This document shows positions 1 to 5,400 of a stretch of DNA of 5,400 nt, piece by piece (within the stretch, counting starts at the first letter, position 1; each line of letters opens with the position of its first letter). The DNA comes from Spirochaetales bacterium (GTDB taxonomy: Bacteria > Spirochaetota > Spirochaetia > SZUA-6 > DRHE01): the NCBI GenBank assembly GCA_023136785.1, contig JAGLQP010000159.1, positions 1-5,400 on the forward strand, written 5' to 3'. A program made the position numbers and the translations under genes. Below the pieces are notes generated by a model. That model searched no databases, had not been told where the DNA came from, and worked only from the letters and a program-made list of their open reading frames with translations.

Positions 1-2
1 CG

Positions 3-479
3 GCCGGCGTTCCGGCGGCCGGCGGCCAGTCAAGGCGGGAGACTAAAACCCTTGAGGTAAAGATCCCCGCCGGCACTACCGACGGACAGCGTCTGCGCCT
101 GCGGGGGCAGGGCGGAAGAACCTCCGGCAGAGGAACACCGGGAGATCTCTACCTGCGGATCCGCATCGAACCCCATCCCATCTACCGCCTCACCGGACAC
201 GACCTGGAACTGGACGCCCCGGTCACCCCCTGGGAGGCTGCCCTGGGAGCGCGTATCGACGTACCGATCATCGGCGGCAAGGCCTCGGTCAAGCTGCAGC
301 CTGGCACCCAAAGCGGTCAGCGCCTGCGTCTCAGAGGAAAAGGATTCCCCAAGAAGAGCGGCCATGGCGATCTGTACGTCCGGATCAGAATCGAGGTGCC
401 GAAAAACTTGAGTTCCCGGGAGCGGCAGCTGTTCGAGGAACTGTCCAAGACATCTGCCTTTCACCCCCGTCGCTGGTAG
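3..479 (+). CDS. cbpA: CbpA/DnaJ-family J-domain co-chaperone, C-terminal part (5' end outside window)
   Basis: This is the last 158 codons of a J-domain (Hsp40) protein that delivers unfolded substrates to DnaK in the cytoplasm. The visible part is the C-terminal substrate-binding region. Residues 17-37 (VKIPAGTTDGQRLRLRGQG) close CTD-I. GDLYLRI (47-53) and HDLELDAPVTPWEAALGA (66-83) lead into CTD-II. A second IPxG-like turn (LQPGTQSGQRLRLRGKG, 98-114) and GDLYVRI (122-128) follow. The end, SAFHPRRW, resembles the SSFDPRKDW end of E. coli CbpA as I remember it. No CxxCxGxG zinc-finger repeats are visible just before CTD-I, and the position is instead an Ala/Gly/Pro-rich loop (residues 1-10), which favours a type B (CbpA-like) protein over canonical DnaJ. 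The J-domain and G/F linker lie left of the window, so the subtype and the gene symbol remain provisional. The stop is TAG at 477-479. Confidence 0.9.
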   Translation, partial: AGVPAAGGQSRRETKTLEVKIPAGTTDGQRLRLRGQGGRTSGRGTPGDLYLRIRIEPHPIYRLTGHDLELDAPVTPWEAALGARIDVPIIGGKASVKLQPGTQSGQRLRLRGKGFPKKSGHGDLYVRIRIEVPKNLSSRERQLFEELSKTSAFHPRRW

Positions 480-491
480 ATACCTAAAGTC

Positions 492-525
492 TTGCCGATA
501 AAGAAATTAGTTATTACTATATAGT
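492..525 (+). promoter_or_regulatory. Possible promoter for the phospholipase C family gene
   Basis: The 52-base gap after the J-protein gene is much more AT-rich than its surroundings. TTGCCG (492-497) and TACTAT (515-520) are each 4/6 matches to the sigma70 hexamers with a 17-base spacer. TATAGT (520-525) is a better -10 match (5/6) but has no -35 at normal spacing. Either -10 places transcription start within about 0-5 bases of the ATG at 532, and there is no Shine-Dalgarno sequence between. No terminator hairpin is seen in the gap, so read-through from the upstream gene is also possible. Confidence 0.35.
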
Positions 526-531
526 TGAGCT

Positions 532-1593
532 ATGCCGTCACAGATCTGTCATTTGATTTTTGCAGAAGATTCTCTTCGGGAAGCCCTTGGCAGCAGTGCC
601 GAAACGATCCTCAGAGAGCAGGGGAATATCTACCGATTCGGGGCTCAGGGGCCCGATTTTTTTTACCACAATCAACGTACCAAACCGACAGGCTTGAAGT
701 ACGGAGTAAACGCACACCGCGAGGGCTACGGCCGACTGGTAGCCCACATGATCCACGAGCTGCGCCATCTAGAGGCGAAAAAACATGAAGATCTGCCCCT
801 GATCAAAGCCTACATCCTCGGTTTCACCACCCACGCCTACCTCGACAAGAAGACCCATCCCTTTATCGATTACTTCTCCGGATGGGTGGATGTAGACCGG
901 GAGGAGACCGAAATCTACTACCGCTGTCATATATTCATGGAACGCATCCTCGATGTTCTCATGCTCAAGCTCAAACGGGGTTTGAATATCCGGGAGTTCA
1001 GTCTTCTTCCTCTGTTGGACTGTGGGGCAATGCTGCCCTACGGAATCGTCAAGACCCTGGTGAAAAGCCTGAACGCCACCTATCCGAACACCCACTTCAA
1101 GTCCAGGGACCGTCAGCGCGTGGAAAACGCCTATATCGACTGCATGGGATTCTATACCTTCATCGATCCCCTGAATCCCCACTACAGGCGTCTGGCCTAC
1201 GAGCGGGATCGCAGCTCCCACGGAGACCGTAGACGCCTGGCCCTGTTCCATCCCTTCGAGCTTCCCGATGATATAGATTTCCTCAACCTCGGGAACAACA
1301 TCTGGACCCACCCCTGCAACAGCGAATGGCCTCACGAGGAGAGCTTCCCCGAACTCTTTGACGCCGCCCTGAGCGAAGCGGTTCCTGCCCTGAAGGAAAT
1401 GCATGAGATTCTGGAGGGCAGAAGCGAACCCGAGCGCGCCGAGGAGCTGATCGGCAATCAATCCCTCGGTACAGGTCTATACTGGCACGGCAGCTACAAA
1501 TTGCTGCACAACGATCCTCTGCCGCTACCGGAACTGCTCGACAAGATGTACCTCGAATTGGACGAAACCCCGGCGGCGGGCTTGCGAACCTAG
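532..1593 (+). CDS. Zinc-dependent phospholipase C family protein (Zn_dep_PLPC type), apparently cytoplasmic
   Basis: A 353-residue protein recognised as a member of the zinc-dependent phospholipase C family. That fold, in the secreted Clostridium and Bacillus enzymes, binds three zinc ions and hydrolyses phospholipid head groups. The ligand pattern is visible: His7 near the N-terminus, Asp42 in GPDFFYHN (39-47), His62 and His72, then HAYLDKKTH (101-109: His101, Asp105, His109) and HIFME (133-137: His133, Glu137). HxxxD followed by HxxxE matches the order in known phospholipases C, though the Asp-to-His gap is shorter (three rather than five residues). The C-terminal half contains NNIWTHPCN (255-263) and a helical tail, with no toxin-like C2 domain recognisable. 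There is no signal peptide or membrane segment, so it is probably intracellular and its substrate is unknown. The start at 532 gives the MPxxxxH beginning usual for the family, but no good Shine-Dalgarno precedes it. The family call is firm; actual lipase activity is an inference. Confidence 0.85.
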   Translation: MPSQICHLIFAEDSLREALGSSAETILREQGNIYRFGAQGPDFFYHNQRTKPTGLKYGVNAHREGYGRLVAHMIHELRHLEAKKHEDLPLIKAYILGFTTHAYLDKKTHPFIDYFSGWVDVDREETEIYYRCHIFMERILDVLMLKLKRGLNIREFSLLPLLDCGAMLPYGIVKTLVKSLNATYPNTHFKSRDRQRVENAYIDCMGFYTFIDPLNPHYRRLAYERDRSSHGDRRRLALFHPFELPDDIDFLNLGNNIWTHPCNSEWPHEESFPELFDAALSEAVPALKEMHEILEGRSEPERAEELIGNQSLGTGLYWHGSYKLLHNDPLPLPELLDKMYLELDETPAAGLRT

Positions 1594-1613
1594 CGGATCA
1601 CACCCTTTCAGAA

Positions 1614-1642
1614 TTGACCCCTCCAGAAGGGGATGCTATCAT
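1614..1642 (+). promoter_or_regulatory. Sigma70-type promoter driving fliG-asnS-MBL
   Basis: TTGACC (1614-1619, 5/6 match to TTGACA) is followed after exactly 17 bases by TATCAT (1637-1642, 5/6 match to TATAAT). This is the best promoter in the window and sits in the 57-base gap before fliG. The predicted start, 6-9 bases after the -10, falls at about 1649-1651, on or just before the ATG at 1651. The only ribosome-binding candidate is a weak AGG (1643-1645) that would lie upstream of the predicted start of the mRNA. I see no sigma28 flagellar consensus here. Confidence 0.55.
1618..1632. repeat. Small inverted repeat inside the promoter spacer
   Basis: CCCCT (1618-1622) and AGGGG (1628-1632) form a perfect 5-base inverted repeat around a 5-base centre, CCAGA. 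It overlaps the last bases of the -35 and fills most of the spacer. It could be an operator half-site pair or chance. It has no following T run, so it is not a convincing terminator for the upstream gene. Confidence 0.3.
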
Positions 1643-1650
1643 AGGCAACC

Positions 1651-2673
1651 ATGGATCCACGGGAAATAAAAGACAATCTTCGCGACAAGGGCTATTCGAA
1701 AGCGGCCCGTTTCCTCATGCTCCTCGGCAAGGAAGAGGCGGCGAAAGTAATGAGACATCTCGACGAAGAAGAGGTCGCCGGGATTACCAAAGAGATCGCC
1801 CAGGTCGATAAGATCGAATCCAACGAAGCCATAAAAATCCTGGAAGAGTTCGGCTACCTACTGAAGACGCAGGACCTGGTTGCCCGGGGCGGGATCGCCA
1901 TGGCCGAGGCTATCCTGCGCAAAGCCTTCGACGAAGAAAAGGCAACGGTGCTGGTCAACAAGCTTAAAAATCGTACAGCTCCGCATCCCTTTTCCTTTCT
2001 GATGGACCTGGATTTCGAGCAGGTCAGATTGCTCCTGAAAGACGAATCTGCGCCGGTACTGACCGCTATACTCCCGCACCTCAGCCCGGACCGGGCCGCA
2101 GAGGTTCTCCACTCCCTCGATGAGGAGCTGCAGCTTCAAATCGTCATGCGTATGGCCAAGCTCAAGGAGATCAGTCCGGAGGTATTGCGCCAGGCCGAAG
2201 GCTCGCTCAAAGAGAGGATCAGAGCTCAAGGTCAGATCGTCACTGAAGAGATAGACGGCCAGGCGGCGCTGGCGGAAATCCTACGCAACATGAAATACAC
2301 GAACGAACGGGAAATCATGGAGCAGCTCGAGCTGACCGAACCGGCGCTGGCCAAAGATATCGAGAAGAAGCTTCTCACCATGGATGTTCTGCTGAGGATC
2401 AGTGACAGAGATCTGCAATCGGTACTGCGGGATTTCTCCGACAACGAACTGGCCCTGCTGTGCAAAGGCTTGAATGAGAAGCAGGTGGCTCAATTCAGAA
2501 GCAATCTCTCGACGCGGCGTTGGGCTTCGATCGTCGCCGAGAGTGAGGACATAGGAGCCGTTTTTCGTTCCGAGGTGGACAAGGCGGTTGAAGACTTTCT
2601 CGATTATATCAAGCTCCAGAAGGAGAAGGGAGAGATCAGCATCATCAAAGACGGAGATAAGGTTGTCGAATGA
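1651..2673 (+). CDS. fliG: FliG-family flagellar motor switch protein, divergent (FliG1-like)
   Basis: A 340-residue FliG homologue, close to the usual 330-345. FliG forms the upper ring of the flagellar rotor switch: it attaches to the MS ring through its N-domain, binds FliM through its middle and C-terminal domains, and contacts the stator. The N-domain (about 15-100) begins with KAARFLMLLGKEEAAKVM. The middle domain spans about 110-190 (FSFLMDLDFEQVRLLLKDE, then ILPHLSPDRAAEVL). The C-domain spans about 200-332 (SDRDLQSVLRDF, CKGLNEKQVAQF, GEISII). Several signatures are altered: the EHPQ motif reads ESAP (132-135), and by ungapped alignment to E. coli FliG from memory, the stator-facing Asp288/Asp289 are Ala296/Glu297 and Arg297 is Phe305, while Lys264 and Arg281 are kept as Lys272 and Arg289. 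Spirochaetes carry two FliG types, and this looks like the less conserved FliG1 type; that assignment is an inference. Its stop overlaps the asnS start. Confidence 0.88.
   Translation: MDPREIKDNLRDKGYSKAARFLMLLGKEEAAKVMRHLDEEEVAGITKEIAQVDKIESNEAIKILEEFGYLLKTQDLVARGGIAMAEAILRKAFDEEKATVLVNKLKNRTAPHPFSFLMDLDFEQVRLLLKDESAPVLTAILPHLSPDRAAEVLHSLDEELQLQIVMRMAKLKEISPEVLRQAEGSLKERIRAQGQIVTEEIDGQAALAEILRNMKYTNEREIMEQLELTEPALAKDIEKKLLTMDVLLRISDRDLQSVLRDFSDNELALLCKGLNEKQVAQFRSNLSTRRWASIVAESEDIGAVFRSEVDKAVEDFLDYIKLQKEKGEISIIKDGDKVVE
2659..2662 (+). promoter_or_regulatory. Ribosome binding site for asnS inside the end of fliG
   Basis: AAGG (2659-2662), preceded by T as TAAGG, matches part of the Shine-Dalgarno consensus and lies 7 bases before the ATG at 2670. 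It is embedded in the last codons of fliG. It supports the 2670 start and translational coupling across the ATGA overlap. Confidence 0.45.
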
Positions 2674-3983
2674 AACAGAACGCACCATCTACTGTGTCTA
2701 TCGCTGACATCGCCAATTATGAAAATCAGGAGATCCAGATCACCGGCTGGCTGTACAACCTCCGTTCCAAAGGGAAAATCCATTTTCTCCAGCTCAGGGA
2801 CGGTACGGGCCGTATCCAGGGTGTCGCCGTCCAGGGCGAGTGCGATTCCGCAACTTTTGAGACCATTGGGAATCTGAAGATGGAGGCATCGGTGCTCGTC
2901 TGCGGCCGGGTTCGCAAAGATGTGCGTGCCCCGAGCGGATACGAGCTGACCGTATCCAGGCTCACGGTTGTGCAAAATCCCCAAGAGGATTTCCCCATAG
3001 CGAAAAAAGAGCACGGCATCGATTTCCTGCTGGAGAATCGTCACCTCTGGCTGCGGTCAAGCTTACCCATTGCTCTGCTGCGAGTTCGTCACGAAGCCAT
3101 TGCTTCTCTGCGGAACTTCTACTACAATCGCGGATTTGTGCTGATCGACACGCCGATTCTTACCGGATCGATCGGTGAAAGTGCGGGAACCCTCTTTGAG
3201 GTCCCCTACTTCGACATGGGGAACGCCTATCTGGCGCAAACGGGACAGCTGTATCTCGAAGCCGCCTGTATGGCCTTCGGAAAGGTGTTCAACTTCGGAC
3301 CGACCTTCCGGGCGGAAAAATCGAAGACCCGTCGACACCTGACCGAGTTCTGGATGCTCGAGGCGGAGGTCGCCTACCTGGACAATGAAGGCAACCTGCA
3401 GCTGCAGGAGGACATGATCTGCGCCCTGGTGGAGGACATCCTCTCCCGCTGTCAGGAGGAACTGAAAACTCTCGGGCGGGACGTGGAGAAGCTGAAAGAT
3501 ATCACTCCGCCGTTCCCGCGTCTAGACTACGGGGATGCGGTTCGGTGGTTGCAGGGGCAGGGCTCCGGCATCGAGTGGGGCAGCGATCTGGGAGCGGAGG
3601 AGGAAACCGTCCTGGCCGATCGCTACGACAAGCCCGTTTTTGTCGTCAACTACCCGAAGAAGGCCAAAGCCTTCTATATGAAGGAGAATCCGGATAATCC
3701 TCAAACCGTGCTCTGCGCCGATCTGCTGGCCCCGGAAGGCTACGGCGAGATCATCGGCGGCTCCCAGAGGGAGGACGACCACGACAAGCTGCTGTCCCGG
3801 ATCCGGGAGGAGAAGCTGCCTGAAGAGACCTACACCTGGTACCTGGAGCTGCGGCGTTTCGGTTCGGTCCCTCACTCGGGATTCGGGATCGGACTGGAGC
3901 GAACCGTGACCTGGCTGTGCGGGATCCATCACATCCGGGAGGCGATCCCCTTCCCCCGCACGATCAGTCGTCTTTATCCGTAA
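2670..3983 (+). CDS. asnS: Asparaginyl-tRNA synthetase
   Basis: A 437-residue class IIb aminoacyl-tRNA synthetase that charges tRNA-Asn with asparagine using ATP in the cytoplasm. The N-terminal OB-fold anticodon-binding domain (about 20-105) contains ITGWLYNLRSKGKIHFLQLRDG. The catalytic core has motif 2 in FRAEKSKTRRHLTEFWMLEAE (213-233) and motif 3 in GFGIGLER (404-411). Features separating it from aspartyl-tRNA synthetase are TGQLYLEA (191-198), NYPKKAKAFYMK (327-338) and the end HIREAIPFPR (421-430). The length matches the short AsnRS form known from Thermus rather than the longer E. coli form. The gene starts in a 4-base overlap with fliG (ATGA), so it is probably cotranscribed and coupled. 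No T-box leader or attenuator is possible in this arrangement, so any regulation would come from the promoter before fliG or from an internal promoter I did not find. All key motifs are intact. Confidence 0.95.
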   Translation: MKQNAPSTVSIADIANYENQEIQITGWLYNLRSKGKIHFLQLRDGTGRIQGVAVQGECDSATFETIGNLKMEASVLVCGRVRKDVRAPSGYELTVSRLTVVQNPQEDFPIAKKEHGIDFLLENRHLWLRSSLPIALLRVRHEAIASLRNFYYNRGFVLIDTPILTGSIGESAGTLFEVPYFDMGNAYLAQTGQLYLEAACMAFGKVFNFGPTFRAEKSKTRRHLTEFWMLEAEVAYLDNEGNLQLQEDMICALVEDILSRCQEELKTLGRDVEKLKDITPPFPRLDYGDAVRWLQGQGSGIEWGSDLGAEEETVLADRYDKPVFVVNYPKKAKAFYMKENPDNPQTVLCADLLAPEGYGEIIGGSQREDDHDKLLSRIREEKLPEETYTWYLELRRFGSVPHSGFGIGLERTVTWLCGIHHIREAIPFPRTISRLYP

Positions 3984-4000
3984 TGTCTGCAAGACGTAGA

Positions 4001-4005
4001 GAGGA
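4001..4005 (+). promoter_or_regulatory. Ribosome binding site that selects the first of two ATGs
   Basis: GAGGA (4001-4005) lies 6 bases before the ATG at 4012 and 12 bases before a second in-frame ATG at 4018. The spacing favours 4012 as the start of the beta-CASP gene. This is the clearest Shine-Dalgarno sequence in the window. Confidence 0.55.
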
Positions 4006-4011
4006 AATCAT

Positions 4012-5400
4012 ATGCCCATGAACACCAGCATCCGCTTCCTCGGCGCTGCTCAGAACGTGACCGGCTCCTGCTATCTCGTTGAACACGAAGGCCGGCGTGT
4101 GCTCGTAGACTGCGGGCTATACCAGGAACGCAGGTACCGCGAACGCAACTGGAATCCCCTGCCTGTCGATCCCGAATCGATTGACGCGGTGCTGCTGACC
4201 CACGCCCACCTGGACCACTGCGGCCTGCTGCCCAAACTGGTAAGGGACGGGTTCACCGGACCGATTTACTGTACCCCGGCCACGGAGGAAATCGCCCGCA
4301 TCGTGCTTCTCGATTCCGCCCACATCCAGGAGGAAGATGCGGAGTACAAACGCCGGCGCCATGAACGGGAGGGTAGGAAAGGGCGCTATCCGGAGCAACC
4401 CTTGTACACAAAGGAGGACGCCGAACGTACGCTGCCTCTGTTTCGCAAAGTCGAGTACGGCCAAGCTGTATCCATCGATCGTCGCGGCGCTCGGGACGAT
4501 CAGGAGGCGGGCAGCTCTCGCCTGCAGGCGTCCTTCTTCGAGGCCGGACACATCCTGGGCTCCACCATGATCCGTTTGGAGGTGGCCGGGTCATCTGGAG
4601 AGAGCAGATCCATCGTATTTTCGGGAGACATCGGGCAGTGGGACAAACCGATCATCGAGGATCCGACGGTGTTTGCGGATGCGGACTACCTGGTTATGGA
4701 ATCGACCTACGGTGACCGCAGGCATGAGGATCCTGAAGAGGTCGATCAGCTTCTCGCCGATGCGGTGAACGCAACCCACCAGGCCGGCGGCAACCTGCTC
4801 ATTCCCAGCTTTGCTCTGGAGCGTACCCAGGAGGTTCTCTACTACCTCAACCGGTTGTTGCGGGAGGATCGTATTCCTCACCTCATGGTGTTCGTCGATT
4901 CCCCGATGGCGATAAGCGTGACCGCCGTGTTCAAGAATCACCCCGAACTGTTCGACGATCCGATGCAGGATCTGATGCAGGCGGGGCGTTCGCCCTTCAG
5001 CTTCGCCGGACTAAAGATGACCCGCTCTGTGGATCAATCCAAGGCGATCAATAATATCCGGGGTACCTCGATCATCATCGCCGGTTCCGGCATGTGCACG
5101 GGGGGAAGGATCAAACACCACCTGGTGCACAATATCTCCAGGCGGGAGAGCACGATCCTGTTTGTGGGCTACCAGGCCGGCGGGACTTTGGGGCGGGAGC
5201 TCCTGAGCGGAGCCAAGGAGGTGCGCATCATGGGGAAGATGCGAAAGCGGAATGCCCGGATCCGCAGGATCAGCGGTTTCTCCGCCCATGCGGATCAGCC
5301 CGGCCTGCTGCGCTGGCTCGGCGACCTGAAACATCCGCCCCGCAGACTGTTCCTCACCCATGGAGAGGCTGACGCCATCCAGGTACTGTCGGCCAAGATT
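4012..5400 (+). CDS. Metallo-beta-lactamase fold RNA nuclease family protein with beta-CASP domain (3' end outside window)
   Basis: An open frame of 463 codons that continues past the right edge. It belongs to the CPSF73/YSH1-like metallo-beta-lactamase group, zinc-dependent enzymes that cut RNA, acting in the cytoplasm. Motif 1 is Asp33 (LVDCG). Motif 2 is HAHLDH (64-69). Motif 3 is His180 (EAGHILGS), and motif 4 is Asp206 (FSGDIG). The beta-CASP motifs follow: A is Glu230 (MESTYGDRRH), B is His426 (GFSAHAD) and C is His450 (LTHGE). The glycine-rich GSGMCTGGR (358-366) is also typical. All expected metal ligands are present, so the enzyme should be active. The spacing of motif C to the edge suggests only about 15-30 residues are missing. 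There is no signal peptide. It sits 28 bases after asnS with its own good ribosome binding site and is probably part of the same operon. The RNA substrate cannot be told from sequence, and this is not RNase J by its length and motif layout. Confidence 0.92.
   Translation, partial: MPMNTSIRFLGAAQNVTGSCYLVEHEGRRVLVDCGLYQERRYRERNWNPLPVDPESIDAVLLTHAHLDHCGLLPKLVRDGFTGPIYCTPATEEIARIVLLDSAHIQEEDAEYKRRRHEREGRKGRYPEQPLYTKEDAERTLPLFRKVEYGQAVSIDRRGARDDQEAGSSRLQASFFEAGHILGSTMIRLEVAGSSGESRSIVFSGDIGQWDKPIIEDPTVFADADYLVMESTYGDRRHEDPEEVDQLLADAVNATHQAGGNLLIPSFALERTQEVLYYLNRLLREDRIPHLMVFVDSPMAISVTAVFKNHPELFDDPMQDLMQAGRSPFSFAGLKMTRSVDQSKAINNIRGTSIIIAGSGMCTGGRIKHHLVHNISRRESTILFVGYQAGGTLGRELLSGAKEVRIMGKMRKRNARIRRISGFSAHADQPGLLRWLGDLKHPPRRLFLTHGEADAIQVLSAKI

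Noticed and set aside
1..38. GC-rich GGCCGG-type repetition at the left edge as a possible repeat element.
   Set aside because: It is in frame with the J-protein gene and encodes an Ala/Gly/Pro-rich loop. The skew is explained by coding for these residues.
769..1461. A 230-codon open frame on the - strand across the phospholipase C family gene.
   Set aside because: It lies wholly antisense to a gene with clear family motifs, its translation resembles no family I know, and long antisense frames are expected in GC-rich coding DNA.
1618..1632. The CCCCT/AGGGG hairpin as a rho-independent terminator of the phospholipase C family gene.
   Set aside because: The stem is only five pairs and no T run follows. 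The sequence is better explained by the overlapping promoter.
1614..1811. A 65-codon + strand open frame overlapping the fliG start in another frame.
   Set aside because: It starts within the fliG promoter -35 region and gives an Arg/Gly-rich translation typical of an out-of-frame reading of fliG.
3522..3992. A 156-codon - strand open frame overlapping the 3' end of asnS.
   Set aside because: The asnS frame with motif 3 and the IPFPR end is unambiguous, and the antisense product is low in recognisable features.
3985..3995. GTCT-GCA-AGAC hairpin just after the asnS stop as a terminator.
   Set aside because: Four-pair stem and no T run. The good ribosome binding site right after it suggests continued transcription.
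4117..4941. Several - strand open frames of 113-144 codons opposite the beta-CASP gene.
   Set aside because: The + strand frame is continuous with every metallo-beta-lactamase and beta-CASP motif in order, so these are shadows.

Overview
The window holds five protein-coding genes, all on the + strand and tightly packed, with no RNA gene, mobile element, CRISPR array or prophage signal that I can see. Base composition is moderately GC-rich throughout, and no segment stands out as recently transferred. The organism is probably a free-living spirochaete. This is an inference from a divergent second-type FliG, a signal-less zinc-dependent phospholipase C family protein and a short-form asparaginyl-tRNA synthetase in one run. 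A flagellated bacterium is certain, the phylum is not.

Left part (1-1650): the window opens inside the C-terminal substrate-binding region of a CbpA/DnaJ-type J-domain co-chaperone, which ends at 479. After a short AT-rich gap comes a 353-residue protein of the zinc-dependent phospholipase C family, with the expected His/Asp/Glu ligand pattern but no secretion signal. It is followed by a 57-base gap carrying a good sigma70-like promoter.

Right part (1651-5400): a likely three-gene operon. It starts with a FliG-family flagellar motor protein, whose stop codon overlaps the start of asnS by four bases (ATGA). After asnS, 28 bases with a good ribosome binding site lead into a metallo-beta-lactamase/beta-CASP (CPSF73-like) nuclease family gene that runs off the right edge, probably only a few tens of residues short of its end.

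The operon mixes motility (FliG), translation (AsnRS) and RNA metabolism (beta-CASP protein). The main points worth a second look are three. The FliG has lost several signature residues for FliM binding and torque generation while keeping the fold. The -10 elements before the phospholipase-like gene and before fliG lie so close to their ATG codons that both mRNAs may be leaderless. The phospholipase-like protein keeps most ligands of secreted phospholipases C but lacks the exported N-terminal Trp. I found no clearly new defence or mobile system here.
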